The notes under the pieces are model-generated. The model saw nothing but the letters and a program-made list of their open reading frames with translations, made no database searches and was not told where the DNA came from. A stretch of DNA of 48,499 nucleotides, taken from an uncultured Marinomonas sp. (lineage in GTDB: Bacteria; Pseudomonadota; Gammaproteobacteria; Pseudomonadales; Marinomonadaceae). Numbering within the stretch: the stretch's first letter is position 1; each line of letters opens with the position of its first letter. The translations under genes were made by a program, and so were the position numbers. Location of the stretch: positions 1-48,499 of the forward strand of contig CANLRQ010000023.1 of NCBI GenBank assembly GCA_947493575.1. The letters run 5' to 3'. Positions 17,432 through 26,433 of the stretch are shown piece by piece.

Positions 17432-17929
17432 TCAAGATAGGTTGTAAGTCATGTAAGTGACATCAAAAGGCAAATGGTCAAAATGTCGTGTGCCCCTTTT
17501 TACGAAACCGATTTTTTCATACCAGTGCTGTAATCGACTGTGTTGAGCAATTACACCAATGCTAATGATATCCAAATCATCGGATTGAGCCAGTGCAATA
17601 ACATATTCTACAAGTTGCGAACCTAGGCCTTTATTTTGCTGTTCAGGCAAGACTGATAATCGGTTCAAATACGCTTTACGAATCACACCATCGTTATTTG
17701 GTATTTCATACGCCACACAAGCCAGTGGTTGATCATTTTCAGTCAAAAGAAAATAACGCTCACCTCGCTTAAAATCCGTTGCCACCCAACTGATTTCACA
17801 AAATGATGGATGCTTTGGGCAGTTAGCTTGATTAATACCAAACTCAACCGCAACCGCTTTATTCGCCTCTCGAATTAAACGAGCAACCACTTCTGTGTTC
17901 TCTGAGAATACTTCTTTTATCTTCACCAT
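17432..17929 (-). CDS. GNAT-family N-acetyltransferase
   Basis: 165 residues with a canonical acetyl-CoA loop: LNRLSVLPEQQNKGLGSQLVEYVIALAQ (split motif around residues 88-115, Q-x-x-x-G-L-G form), and the C-terminal LQHWYEKIGFVKRGTRHF seen in this family. It acetylates an amine on a small molecule or protein; the substrate cannot be read from sequence. AGGGGC lies before the ATG. It sits between the EamA exporter and the C39-like gene, all in one direction with short gaps (33 and 39 bases), which suggests co-transcription. Confidence 0.85.
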   Translation of the reverse strand: MVKIKEVFSENTEVVARLIREANKAVAVEFGINQANCPKHPSFCEISWVATDFKRGERYFLLTENDQPLACVAYEIPNNDGVIRKAYLNRLSVLPEQQNKGLGSQLVEYVIALAQSDDLDIISIGVIAQHSRLQHWYEKIGFVKRGTRHFDHLPFDVTYMTYNLS

Positions 17930-17962
17930 AACACGCCCCTGCTATTTTATTTGCCCCTAATA

Positions 17963-18895
17963 CTAGGCTTTCTTAAAGAGAGAAAAAGAAAAACGCCATG
18001 CAAACTTAACCGCGCAAACAGCCAGTAGAATCATAACAACGCCTATGCCTTGCCATAGACTTATCTGAGTGGAGAAAGCGATAAAATCAACGAAAAGCGC
18101 TGTTACTGGATAGATAAACGACAATAGTGCAATCAAACTGGTCGGCAGTTTTTGAAAGCTATCGTACATGATGATGTACATAAATCCCGTTAACACAGCT
18201 CCTAAGACCACTATATCGATCCATTGGCTGGTGTGTGTTGGCAGGTTGGTGAAGTCCACAAACGGCAGCAACATTACAATACCGATTGAAACTTGCACTA
18301 AAGCAACAAACTGAGAAGGCACGTTACTGACTTTTTTGGTCATCAATGTCGTGACTGTATATAAAACCGCAGCCCCTAGTGCTAATAACAAGCCAATCAA
18401 TGAGGTTGCATCGCTTTTACTATCGTTTGAATTCAAGTCGTTAAACAGTGACGCTATTTCATTTACATCCAATTCAACGATCAAAAACAGGCCGATAAAC
18501 GCGATACCGAGCCAAAAAATAAGGCTACCCGATAGCTTGTCTTTTGTTACCAGCGCACCCGCTAACACCAAAAACAATGGCTGCATGTGATACGCCACTG
18601 TAGCAATGGAAAAAGGGATATATTGGAAGGAAGCAAATAGTAGAATCCAGTTTGAAACAAGAGCAACACCGCCAATAACGATAAAAGTCAAAACCCCCCG
18701 TTGAAAGAATTCAGACTTAATCATACCGGTAAAATAGGCGTACCCACCTAATGTTATTGCACCTATTAAACAGCGGAAAAACACCACATTCCAAAGAGAT
18801 TGCTCAGAACTGATGACAAAATAGCCTATTGTTCCTGAGAGAATCATAGCGATCACAAGTTCAATTGTGCCTATGCTGGTTGTTGAACGATTCAT
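17963..18895 (-). CDS. EamA/DMT-family membrane exporter
   Basis: 310 residues with ten predicted membrane helices in two five-helix halves, the layout of drug/metabolite transporters (for example LVIAMILSGTIGYFVI at the start and VTALFVDFIAFSTQISLWQGIGVVMILLAV near the end). Such proteins commonly export amino acids or other small metabolites. An ideal ribosome site AAGGAG precedes the ATG. The divergent neighbour is an Lrp/AsnC regulator 131 bases away, a common pairing in which the regulator senses an amino acid and switches the exporter on; that is inference. Confidence 0.85.
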   Translation of the reverse strand: MNRSTTSIGTIELVIAMILSGTIGYFVISSEQSLWNVVFFRCLIGAITLGGYAYFTGMIKSEFFQRGVLTFIVIGGVALVSNWILLFASFQYIPFSIATVAYHMQPLFLVLAGALVTKDKLSGSLIFWLGIAFIGLFLIVELDVNEIASLFNDLNSNDSKSDATSLIGLLLALGAAVLYTVTTLMTKKVSNVPSQFVALVQVSIGIVMLLPFVDFTNLPTHTSQWIDIVVLGAVLTGFMYIIMYDSFQKLPTSLIALLSFIYPVTALFVDFIAFSTQISLWQGIGVVMILLAVCAVKFAWRFSFSLFKKA

Positions 18896-19026
18896 GGTTT
18901 ATCTCCTTAGGGTTGATTTCTAGGAAAGAAATACTTTATGGTGAATAGAATAAAGGTTAATAGCCGTTTTTCACAGACGATAAGAAAGGCAAATAAAACC
19001 AATCACCTTATGTATTTGAGGCAAAT

Positions 19027-19488
19027 ATGCGAAACCACCTTCGAAACCAAGAAATCCAGTTGGATGGTACAGATAGGAAGCTGATTGAGCTTCTGTATGA
19101 GAACGCGAGAACACCAATCGCCGAACTGGCCCGTGCTGTAGGCATGACAGCCCCAAGCGTAAACGAACGCTTAAAACGGCTGGAAGATAATGGTGTTATT
19201 GACGGTTATAGGATCGAGGTAAACCCTGTCGCTTTAGGTTATAGCTTGATGTCTATTGTGCGCATGCGCCAGCATCCGGGTAAACATAAACAACTTGAAG
19301 CGCTGATTAATTCGATTCCTGAATTTGTGGAATGTGACAAGGTAACCGGAGATGATTGCTATATTGCTCGCCTGTATTTAAAAAACATTAGCGATTTAGA
19401 CCCTATCCTTGATCGTGTTGCGGAAATAGCAGACACCAGTACGGCGATAGTAAAATCCACCCCTATTAAACGACGTCTATTGGTCTAA
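19027..19488 (+). CDS. Lrp/AsnC-family transcription regulator
   Basis: 153 residues. The N-terminal helix-turn-helix spans about residues 13-60 (LDGTDRKLIELLYENARTPI, then VGMTAPSVNERLKRLEDNGVI). The C-terminal half is the RAM/AsnC ligand domain with YSLMSIVRMRQHPGK and FVECDKVTGDDCYIARLYLK. It probably forms octamers or dimers and responds to an amino acid. GAGG lies five bases before the ATG. Divergent to the EamA exporter, its most likely target. Confidence 0.9.
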   Translation: MRNHLRNQEIQLDGTDRKLIELLYENARTPIAELARAVGMTAPSVNERLKRLEDNGVIDGYRIEVNPVALGYSLMSIVRMRQHPGKHKQLEALINSIPEFVECDKVTGDDCYIARLYLKNISDLDPILDRVAEIADTSTAIVKSTPIKRRLLV

Positions 19489-19526
19489 CGACACAACTCG
19501 TTTTTATGTATCGATTTTTGTGCATC

Positions 19527-19562
19527 GTCATAACGGTCACATCGAAAATGCAACGTTATGAC
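19527..19562. repeat. 9-bp inverted repeat between converging regulators
   Basis: GTCATAACG (19527-19535) and its complement CGTTATGAC (19554-19562) with an 18-base spacer. No T-run follows. It lies between the ends of two converging genes, so it may be an inefficient bidirectional stop. Confidence 0.4.
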
Positions 19563-19573
19563 AAAGTACAGTC

Positions 19574-20257
19574 TTAATTCTGAGACTCAATCTCGGAAAC
19601 AAGGCTTTCTACTTTTTGATAGCCTTGCTGCATATGTTCAGTTATATGATCCAACATTGCTGGTAAATCATCGCCTAAAGCCAGCTCAACGTATTTATCA
19701 TGAGCGTTTATGTATGGCCCTGTTCTATTATGCGCTTTTTGATGCAAGGTAAAATAAAGGTGTAAGCGACCTCGTAATCGTTGCCACGTATCTTGTAAAA
19801 GCTCATGCCCACAATGTTTATACACAACATTATGTAACTCTAACTCTTCAAATATTGTCGCAATATGAGCATCACTTTTGATCGCTAACGAGAGCTTTTC
19901 AAGCTGTAATGTGAGCTCATCATGAAAGGCATCATCCCTTTGTTCCCACACTAGTTTAAACGCAAACTGTTCCAGCTCTGTTCTAAAGGAGTACAGCTCT
20001 CGAATCGCCTGTACTGTGATATTGGCAACGTATGTTCCTGTGTAGGGAATATTATCAATCAACCCTTGTTCGGCAAGCTGCCTTATTGCTTCTCGCAGCG
20101 GCCCTCGGCTAACACCTAATAATGATGAGAGCTGTGACTCTACCAATTTTGTACCTGGAGGTAAGTCGCCACGAATAATTGCGTCTTTAAGTTTCTCTAC
20201 CACATCGGCTCTTAAAGTACGGTTTTTAAGTATCGGTTTTAGATTTAATACTGTCAT
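19574..20257 (-). CDS. GntR-family (FCD domain) transcription regulator
   Basis: 227 residues from ATG 20257; the frame continues to 20368, but the extra stretch is unlike the family and would read through the promoter and operator, so the shorter start is right. N-terminal winged helix with DAIIRGDLPPGTKLVESQLSSLLGVSRGPLREAIRQLAEQG interrupted by no gaps (about residues 25-75, given here by motif ends DAIIRG and REAIRQLAEQG). The C-terminal helical FCD ligand domain has a metal-binding-type Asp/His set (ELELHNVVYKHCGHELL and INAHDKYVELALG). It should repress the divergent aminotransferase/proC/TRAP operon until an acid ligand binds. The palindrome at 20344-20390 is its probable operator. Confidence 0.87.
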   Translation of the reverse strand: MTVLNLKPILKNRTLRADVVEKLKDAIIRGDLPPGTKLVESQLSSLLGVSRGPLREAIRQLAEQGLIDNIPYTGTYVANITVQAIRELYSFRTELEQFAFKLVWEQRDDAFHDELTLQLEKLSLAIKSDAHIATIFEELELHNVVYKHCGHELLQDTWQRLRGRLHLYFTLHQKAHNRTGPYINAHDKYVELALGDDLPAMLDHITEHMQQGYQKVESLVSEIESQN

Positions 20258-20333
20258 AAATGCCTGTTTGTAATGAATAAGTCCCACCAGTGGACACCAA
20301 ACAAGAATAGCAAATTTGTGAATGCAGAGAAAT

Positions 20334-20401
20334 ACTATATTGAGAAATGTATAATTGTCAACAATCATACTGTTGACAATTATACATTTCAGATTTACCC
20401 T
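20334..20401. promoter_or_regulatory. Divergent promoters over a 47-base perfect palindrome (GntR operator candidate)
   Basis: Arms 20344-20363 and 20371-20390 are perfect 20-bp complements around a 7-base centre. Each arm carries TTGACA on its outward strand: minus-strand -35 at 20357-20362 with -10 TATAGT at 20334-20339 (16-base spacer), and plus-strand -35 at 20373-20378 with a weaker -10 TACCCT at 20396-20401 (17-base spacer). A repressor bound here would block both genes at once. Confidence 0.8.
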
Positions 20402-20460
20402 AAATTCATCGTATCGCTCTTAGAAAGAGCAAATTCATCACCTGTTATTTGGAGTAAAAC

Positions 20461-21372
20461 ATGTCATCTCATTCATTTAGTGCCCACACAGCTGAAGAAG
20501 ATAGCCGTAACGAATCGATACAAATTTATGTAAATGGCGAACTACTACCTAAGCGTGAAGCCGTTGTTTCGGTTTACGACAGTGGGTTTATGCTAGGTGA
20601 CGGTATTTGGGAAGGGCTGCGTGTTTACAATGGAAAAATCGCGTTTCTAGACGACCATTTAGATCGCTTATACGCTTCAGCAAAAGTGTTAGATTTCGAT
20701 ATCGGTTTAAATCGTGAAGACATGGTGAAAGCGCTTTACAACACTTTAGACGTAAATGGTATGACTCACGATGCACACCTCCGACTTATGGTTAGTCGAG
20801 GTACAAAGAAAAAACCTTTCCAAGACCCTCGCTTAAGCATCTACGGTGCTACGACCGTCATTATTGCCGAACACAGTAAACCCAGTGGAAAAGTAAAAAG
20901 TGAAGGCATGAGTTTGTTTACCGTTCATGTCGTTCGAGGCCTGCCCAACAGCCAAGACCCTAAGCTTAACTCACACAGTAAGCTCAACTGCATCACTGCC
21001 TTAATCCAAGCACAAAAAGCGGGTGCTGATGAAGCACTTATGCTTGACCCTCATGGTTTTGTTGCAACCTGTAACTCCACCAATTTCTTCATTGTTCGTA
21101 AAGGTGAAGTTTGGACCTCTAGCCCTAAATACTGCATGAACGGTATTACCCGTCAAAAAGTAATCGATATCTGTAAAGCAAATGGAATCACAGTTCATGA
21201 AACTGATTTCTCGCTTTTCGAAGTGTATGGAGCAGATGAAGCGTTTGTCACAGGTACATTTGCCGGGCAGACCCCTGTTGTCAATATCGATGGTCGCGTT
21301 GTTGGTAATGGAAAGCCGGGGCCAGTATTTGAACGTATTAGTACTTTATACAAACAATTGGCTTCATCTTAA
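20461..21372 (+). CDS. Class IV PLP-dependent aminotransferase (BCAT/D-amino-acid type)
   Basis: 303 residues. Fold-type IV features: VVSVYDSGFMLGDGIWEGLR near residue 40, HLDRLYASAKVL, catalytic Lys in LNSHSKLNCITALIQA near 178, then ADEALMLDPHGFVATCNSTN and the phosphate-binding AFVTGTFAGQTPV. It moves amino groups between an amino acid and a 2-oxo acid. Length and motifs lie near branched-chain and D-amino-acid aminotransferases; stereochemistry cannot be fixed. TTGGAG precedes the ATG. First gene of the operon with proC and a TAXI TRAP importer, so it probably acts on the imported amino or oxo acid. Confidence 0.86.
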   Translation: MSSHSFSAHTAEEDSRNESIQIYVNGELLPKREAVVSVYDSGFMLGDGIWEGLRVYNGKIAFLDDHLDRLYASAKVLDFDIGLNREDMVKALYNTLDVNGMTHDAHLRLMVSRGTKKKPFQDPRLSIYGATTVIIAEHSKPSGKVKSEGMSLFTVHVVRGLPNSQDPKLNSHSKLNCITALIQAQKAGADEALMLDPHGFVATCNSTNFFIVRKGEVWTSSPKYCMNGITRQKVIDICKANGITVHETDFSLFEVYGADEAFVTGTFAGQTPVVNIDGRVVGNGKPGPVFERISTLYKQLASS

Positions 21373-21417
21373 TACATTAAACACGGTTATAAACATTCGC
21401 CAGTGGAGAGTAATGAA

Positions 21418-22245
21418 ATGACATCACTTGAGAACAACACAGAAAGTAAAATCCTTGTTGTAGGCGGTGGAAGAATGGGAGCCGCGATCATAAACGGCTG
21501 GCTAACGAAAGGCATTGCCCCCGAATCCATCTTTTTGATTGATCAAAATCAGAGTATTTTGGATAGCTATAAAGAGCAAGGTGTAAACACCTTTATCAAT
21601 GTTGAGAGTGTCCCTATTAATGTGTCTTTCTCTGTCTTTCTTTTAGCTCTTAAGCCACAAGTGATTCTGAAAAGTATCAATGAATTTAATCGTTTAATTA
21701 ATCAAAACAGTTGTCTAATTTCCGTTGCTGCTGGCATTACCGTAACGACATTAAGACTCTTAATGCCAAATGCTCAACACGTAGTCAGAGTAATGCCAAA
21801 TACCCCAGCTATGATCGGAAAAGGGGTTCTAGTTGGTTATGCAGAAGATCAAGAGTCCGCTTTTATCGATTTGGTCGAGGAGTTATTCAATTCCCTAGGA
21901 AAATTCTATTGGGTCACAAATGAGGACCATATGCACAGCGTGACCGCCATCAGTGGAAGTGGTCCTGCTTATGCTTTCTATTTCGCTCAGTGCTTTATTG
22001 AATCCGCTAAGAAACTAGGGTTGCCTGAGCCTCTTGCACAAAGTTTAGCGTTAGAAACCATTATCGGTTCATCCGCATTATTGGATCAGAGTGATGAGGA
22101 CGTCGTTAAGTTACGTGAAAATGTCACCAGCCCTAATGGCACAACTCAAGCGGGTTTAGAAGCGTTGATGTCAAATAATATTTTTATGAATCAGCTCTTA
22201 GCCTGCTGCGAAGCAGCTAAAGAACGCAGCATTCAATTGTCGTAA
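21418..22245 (+). CDS. proC: Pyrroline-5-carboxylate reductase
   Basis: 275 residues from ATG 21418, chosen because GGAGAG (21405-21410) is well spaced for it; GTG 21403 would overlap that site. Rossmann motif VVGGGRMGAAIINGWL at the N-terminus, VVRVMPNTPAMIGKG near residue 120, and the family signature region ending LRENVTSPNGTTQAGLEAL near 250. It reduces 1-pyrroline-5-carboxylate to proline with NAD(P)H. Being the second gene in an uptake operon, it could serve a catabolic or cyclic-imine role, not only proline synthesis; related cyclic imines such as pyrroline-2-carboxylate cannot be excluded by sequence. Confidence 0.9.
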   Translation: MTSLENNTESKILVVGGGRMGAAIINGWLTKGIAPESIFLIDQNQSILDSYKEQGVNTFINVESVPINVSFSVFLLALKPQVILKSINEFNRLINQNSCLISVAAGITVTTLRLLMPNAQHVVRVMPNTPAMIGKGVLVGYAEDQESAFIDLVEELFNSLGKFYWVTNEDHMHSVTAISGSGPAYAFYFAQCFIESAKKLGLPEPLAQSLALETIIGSSALLDQSDEDVVKLRENVTSPNGTTQAGLEALMSNNIFMNQLLACCEAAKERSIQLS

Positions 22246-22367
22246 TTTAAGTCAAAATGCGCATTAAAAATAAGCGATTACTGTAAATGAACGGCTGTTC
22301 ATGAAGTAACTAAGTGCAATAAAAAAGCGTTTTAAAAATATCACAAAAGAAACGAGGTAATGTCCTA

Positions 22368-23354
22368 ATGAGTATTAAAAAAATCAATCTTAAGCAAGCA
22401 TCTGCGATCGCATTATTATTTGGAGGGCTTGGAACGACAAACAGTTATGCTGGTGATATTGAGCATTTCTCTGTGGGTACTGCCGGGCAAACGGGTGTTT
22501 ACTATGTTGTAGGGCAATCCATTTGCAAAATGGTAAATCGTCAAACAGCAGACCATAATTTGCGTTGCTCAGCACCATCTACTGGTGGCTCTATTGCGAA
22601 TATAAATTCCATTCGTTCTGGTGGATTGAATTTCGGTATCGTGCAGTCTGACTGGCAATATCATGCATCAAAAGGGACATCAAATTTTGAAAAAACAGGA
22701 CCTTACGAAGAACTAAGAGCCATTTTTTCTCTGCATTCTGATATTTTCACCTTGGTCACTCGTGCTGATGCAAACATTACCTCGTTTGACGAGTTAAAAG
22801 GTAAACGTGTAAACATCGGTAACCCTGGTTCTGGTCAACGCGCTACCATGCTGACCTTAATGAAAGAAAAAAACATGACTCTTTCTGACTTTAAACTCGC
22901 AGGTGAACTGAAATCTTCCGAACAGTCTCAAGCCTTGTGCGATAACAAAGTCGACGCATTTGTTATGGTTGCAGGTCATCCTGTTGCAAACGTAAAAGAA
23001 GCAACCAGCACCTGCTCTACCCATATTATTGATGTAACAGGCCCTGCAATTGATCAATTAGTAGAACGTTTCCCGTATTACAGCATGGCGACAATACCTG
23101 GCGGGATGTATGAAGGAACACCGGAAGACGTCAACACATACGGTTTAAAAGCGACCTTAGTTGCGTCCACGGATACCTCAGAAAAAGTGGTTTATAATTT
23201 AGTCAAAGCCGTCTTTGAGAATTTTGAACGCTTTAAACGATTGCACCCTGCTTTTGCACAGCTTGATCCTAAAGAAATGATGTCTGCGGGTCTTTCTGCC
23301 CCTCTACATGAAGGCGCCGTAATGTATTACAAAGAACGTGGCTGGATTAAATAA
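22368..23354 (+). CDS. TAXI-family TRAP solute-binding protein
   Basis: 328 residues. A signal peptide ends near residue 28 (NSYAGDIEHF). The mature start FSVGTAGQTGVYYVVGQSIC and the block GGSIANINSIRSGGLNFGIVQSD are typical of TAXI-type periplasmic receptors, as is LKGKRVNIGNPGSGQRATM near 145. It captures an organic acid or amino acid for the fused permease downstream. A rho-independent terminator immediately after the gene (23376-23404) suggests more binding protein than permease is made. GAGGT lies upstream of the ATG. Confidence 0.92.
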   Translation: MSIKKINLKQASAIALLFGGLGTTNSYAGDIEHFSVGTAGQTGVYYVVGQSICKMVNRQTADHNLRCSAPSTGGSIANINSIRSGGLNFGIVQSDWQYHASKGTSNFEKTGPYEELRAIFSLHSDIFTLVTRADANITSFDELKGKRVNIGNPGSGQRATMLTLMKEKNMTLSDFKLAGELKSSEQSQALCDNKVDAFVMVAGHPVANVKEATSTCSTHIIDVTGPAIDQLVERFPYYSMATIPGGMYEGTPEDVNTYGLKATLVASTDTSEKVVYNLVKAVFENFERFKRLHPAFAQLDPKEMMSAGLSAPLHEGAVMYYKERGWIK

Positions 23355-23375
23355 CCTCGTTACTTAGCCGATGAC

Positions 23376-23404
23376 AAACCGAGCTCATATGGCTCGGTTT
23401 TTTT
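23376..23404 (+). terminator. Intra-operon terminator/attenuator after the TAXI binding protein
   Basis: Stem AAACCGAGC (23376-23384) with GCTCGGTTT (23392-23400), 7-base loop, then a run of T to 23404. It sits 27 bases before the permease start, so partial readthrough would set the receptor to permease ratio. Confidence 0.88.
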
Positions 23405-23430
23405 AAAAGCCACTCTACTGAGGTTAAAAC

Positions 23431-26001
23431 ATGAGTCTATTAAAAAAGAACGCGGGTTCGATAGACGTGGATAATTTGGTTACTTCAAATGATATGGGAG
23501 GACGCCAATCGAGCGGTATTCAACTTAAAATCCTTCTTTCTATTGCATTTTTATGGGCGTTATTCCAAATATGGATCGCCTCTCCTTTCCCTTATATGAT
23601 GGATTCAGATCTATTACGCTGGAACAGCAATCAATCTAGATCAATCCACCTTGCTTTTGCCATTTTACTTGTCTTTTTAAGCTTCCCTTTTAGCAGCAAA
23701 TCTCCCCTTAAAAAGATACCTGTAGTCGATTGGGTATTAGCAATTTCGGCCAGCCTTGCCGCACTTTATTATTTAATCGAATACGACAACATATCCAATC
23801 GTGTTGGAGCGCCTATTGTCCAAGACATTGTTGTCGCTTGTATTGGCATTCCTCTTTTATTTGAAGCCGCACGACGCAGTTTGGGCATCACCTTGCCTTT
23901 GATTGCTGCCGTTTTCTTAGCTTATAACTTCTTTGGTGACTACATGCCAGAGATGATCGCTCATAAAGGCTTTAATTTACAAGAAGTTGTAAACCACCAA
24001 TGGATTACCACCGAAGGCGTATTTGGTATTGCTCTGGGTGTTTCAACCGATTTTGTTTTCTTATTTGTTCTGTTTGGCTCGTTACTCGACAAAGCGGGCG
24101 CAGGTAACTACTTCATTAAACTTGCCTTTTCATGTTTGGGCCATTTTCGTGGAGGGCCGGCAAAAGCCGCCGTTGTTGCATCCGGGTTAACCGGCCTCAT
24201 ATCAGGTTCATCCATTGCCAACGTAGTGACTACTGGTACCTTCACTATTCCAATGATGAAAAAAGTAGGGTTCTCATCAGAAAAGGCCGGAGCTGTAGAA
24301 GTTGCCGCGTCCGTAAACGGGCAGATCATGCCGCCGGTAATGGGTGCTGCTGCTTTTTTGATGGTTGAGTATGTTGGAATCAGTTATCTCGACGTCATTA
24401 AGCACGCTTTTTTACCCGCGCTTATTTCTTATATTGGTTTGGTTTACATTGTGCATTTGGAAGCACTTAAAGCGAATATGCAAGGTTTACCTAAAACAGC
24501 TAGAGAAGGCAGTCCACTTACCCGAATAACAGGTTTTTTGTTTGGTTTCTTAACACTCTGCTTTATTTCTGCTGCAGTTTATTATGGACTGGGTTGGATC
24601 AAACAGGTCTTAGGTGATCACTCTATTTATGCGATTACCACTCTGGTCATTTTAGCCTTTATCAGCTTACTGTATAGCGGCTGTAAGTTACCCAAACTAT
24701 CAGATGACATAGACCAAAATTTAGCGGATCTTCCACCACCTAGTGAAATATTTAGATCTGGTATCTACTACCTGTTACCCGTTGTCGTACTGGTTTGGTG
24801 CTTAATGATTGAGCGATTAAGCCCTGGGTTGAGTGCCTTTTGGGCAGCGGTTCTGACCATGTTCATAATTGTCACAAAACCCATTTTCGAAACCTTATTT
24901 AGAGAGGATACTTCGCTACCGCTCTTGACTGGATGTCAAAACCTCATCGACGGAATGGTCAGTGGAGCAAGAAACATGGCGAGCATCTCTATTGCTACCG
25001 CTACTGCGGGTGTCATTGTGGGTGTGGTATCACAAACCAGCGTGGGTGCTGTATTAGCCGATGTCGTAGAAGCTTTATCATTTGGGAATATTACTCTAAT
25101 GTTATTACTCGTCGCGGTGTTATGTATGATCCTAGGAATGGGGCTGCCTACAACCGCGAACTACATTGTCGTATCGTCACTGATGGCAAATGTAATTGTT
25201 GAAGTAGGTGCTTCAAATGGCTTAGTTGTACCACTGATCGCGGTGCACTTGTTTGTGTTCTACTTCGGCTTAATGGCAGATGTAACACCACCAGTTGGAT
25301 TAGCTTCCTTTGCAGCTGCGGCCGTATCAGGCGGTAAGCCAATCCAAACAGGGGTGATTGCCTTCAAATACGCACTAAGAACAGCTGTGCTGCCATTCTT
25401 GTTTATTTTCAATCCTGATTTATTATTGATTGACGTGACGTTTTTGCATGGTGTATTTATCTTCGTGATTGCCACCTTGGCTATGCTCATTTTCACAGCC
25501 GCAACACAAGGGTATTTCTTTGATCACTGTAAATGGTGGGAACGGGCGCTTTTATTATTGATCGCTTTCAGTATTTTTAGACCTGATTTCTGGGTGAATC
25601 AAATGGTTGAACCTCATCGTTATATGGCTTTGAGTGAATACTTAGAAGAAGACGCTCAAATCAGTATCGGCACCCCCTTGAGAATCCATGTAGAAGAAGA
25701 TAACTATTCAGGAGGAAAAGACGCTTCTATTCATATGTTAATCGCCAGAGAGCAAGGTTTCGCTAAAGACATCATAGAAGGGTCAGGGCTGAATCTTTAT
25801 CAATCAGATACCGTGATTGAAGTCGATAGTGTCGACATTGGCAGTGATGCTTATGAAGCAGGGTTCGAAGCTTTCCAAGTTCTAACAGGAATAGATGTAG
25901 CCAATAAACAACCATCATCCATATTTGTTTATTTACCGTGTATGGCGCTCATAACATTGATTGCTCTGGTTCAGGTCAGACGCAAAAAATTGACCCCATA
26001 A
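23431..26001 (+). CDS. TRAP transporter fused permease (DctQM type)
   Basis: 856 residues, the fused small plus large membrane subunit seen with TAXI receptors. The N-terminal four or so helices are the DctQ-like part; residues ~120-660 are the DctM-like part with SGLTGLISGSSIANVVTTGTF and, in the second half, LCMILGMGLPTTANYIV plus MADVTPPVGLASFAAAAVSGG. A soluble C-terminal extension (about 720-830, DUF3394-like) precedes a final helix. It uses an ion gradient to import the substrate. Last gene of the operon; a terminator follows at 26018-26045. Confidence 0.92.
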   Translation: MSLLKKNAGSIDVDNLVTSNDMGGRQSSGIQLKILLSIAFLWALFQIWIASPFPYMMDSDLLRWNSNQSRSIHLAFAILLVFLSFPFSSKSPLKKIPVVDWVLAISASLAALYYLIEYDNISNRVGAPIVQDIVVACIGIPLLFEAARRSLGITLPLIAAVFLAYNFFGDYMPEMIAHKGFNLQEVVNHQWITTEGVFGIALGVSTDFVFLFVLFGSLLDKAGAGNYFIKLAFSCLGHFRGGPAKAAVVASGLTGLISGSSIANVVTTGTFTIPMMKKVGFSSEKAGAVEVAASVNGQIMPPVMGAAAFLMVEYVGISYLDVIKHAFLPALISYIGLVYIVHLEALKANMQGLPKTAREGSPLTRITGFLFGFLTLCFISAAVYYGLGWIKQVLGDHSIYAITTLVILAFISLLYSGCKLPKLSDDIDQNLADLPPPSEIFRSGIYYLLPVVVLVWCLMIERLSPGLSAFWAAVLTMFIIVTKPIFETLFREDTSLPLLTGCQNLIDGMVSGARNMASISIATATAGVIVGVVSQTSVGAVLADVVEALSFGNITLMLLLVAVLCMILGMGLPTTANYIVVSSLMANVIVEVGASNGLVVPLIAVHLFVFYFGLMADVTPPVGLASFAAAAVSGGKPIQTGVIAFKYALRTAVLPFLFIFNPDLLLIDVTFLHGVFIFVIATLAMLIFTAATQGYFFDHCKWWERALLLLIAFSIFRPDFWVNQMVEPHRYMALSEYLEEDAQISIGTPLRIHVEEDNYSGGKDASIHMLIAREQGFAKDIIEGSGLNLYQSDTVIEVDSVDIGSDAYEAGFEAFQVLTGIDVANKQPSSIFVYLPCMALITLIALVQVRRKKLTP

Positions 26002-26017
26002 AGGCAATGTCCATAAT

Positions 26018-26045
26018 GGAGGCTTCCGCTTGGTTGCCTCCTTTT
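26018..26045 (+). terminator. Terminator of the aminotransferase-TRAP operon
   Basis: Stem GGAGGC (26018-26023) with GCCTCC (26036-26041), 12-base loop, followed by TTTT. It separates the operon from the converging fdsD gene. Confidence 0.7.
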
Positions 26046-26075
26046 CCCTCTCTATCAAACCACACGATACTGCAT

Positions 26076-26306
26076 TTATGCGTATTCTTTGGCTAATTCC
26101 GCAACCGCTTTGGCTGCTATATGATTCAAGTTGTTGTCTGCTGTTTGACTGTAATCAATAATTTGTTGCTTCATTGAACGCGCCCAAAAGCGCTTTAAAT
26201 GTGAAGCCACAAAATTAACAACTACGGTTTCGTCACCTTGATGGGCATTGTTGTTTGCGATCTGATTCGCCATGCTGACTAATTGGTCCAGCTGTGAATG
26301 ACTCAT
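26076..26306 (-). CDS. fdsD: Formate dehydrogenase delta subunit
   Basis: 76 residues, the normal size of FdsD, with the family pattern LVSMANQIANNNAHQG near the start and FVASHLKRFWARSMKQQIIDY in the centre. FdsD is a small protein encoded with NAD-dependent molybdenum formate dehydrogenases; it is needed for a fully active enzyme but its exact step is less clear. AGGAGAG lies before the ATG. It is 127 bases from fdsA and separated by a terminator (26356-26393), and fdsC, often found here, is absent. Confidence 0.88.
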   Translation of the reverse strand: MSHSQLDQLVSMANQIANNNAHQGDETVVVNFVASHLKRFWARSMKQQIIDYSQTADNNLNHIAAKAVAELAKEYA

Positions 26307-26355
26307 AACTCTGCTCTCCTAACCCTGATGTTTATCTTTTGTTTATTTCTAGGGT

Positions 26356-26393
26356 AAAAAAGGCTGATATATTGAATGCCCAATACGTCAGCC
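26356..26393 (-). terminator. Terminator between fdsA and fdsD
   Basis: On the minus strand: arms at 26382-26393 and 26362-26373 pair at 10 of 12 positions round an 8-base loop, followed by six T (26356-26361). It lies just after fdsA's end, so fdsD depends on readthrough or its own promoter. Confidence 0.8.
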
Positions 26394-26433
26394 AAAAAGG
26401 GTTTACTCTGTAATTAACAAATGGCACCCAAAC

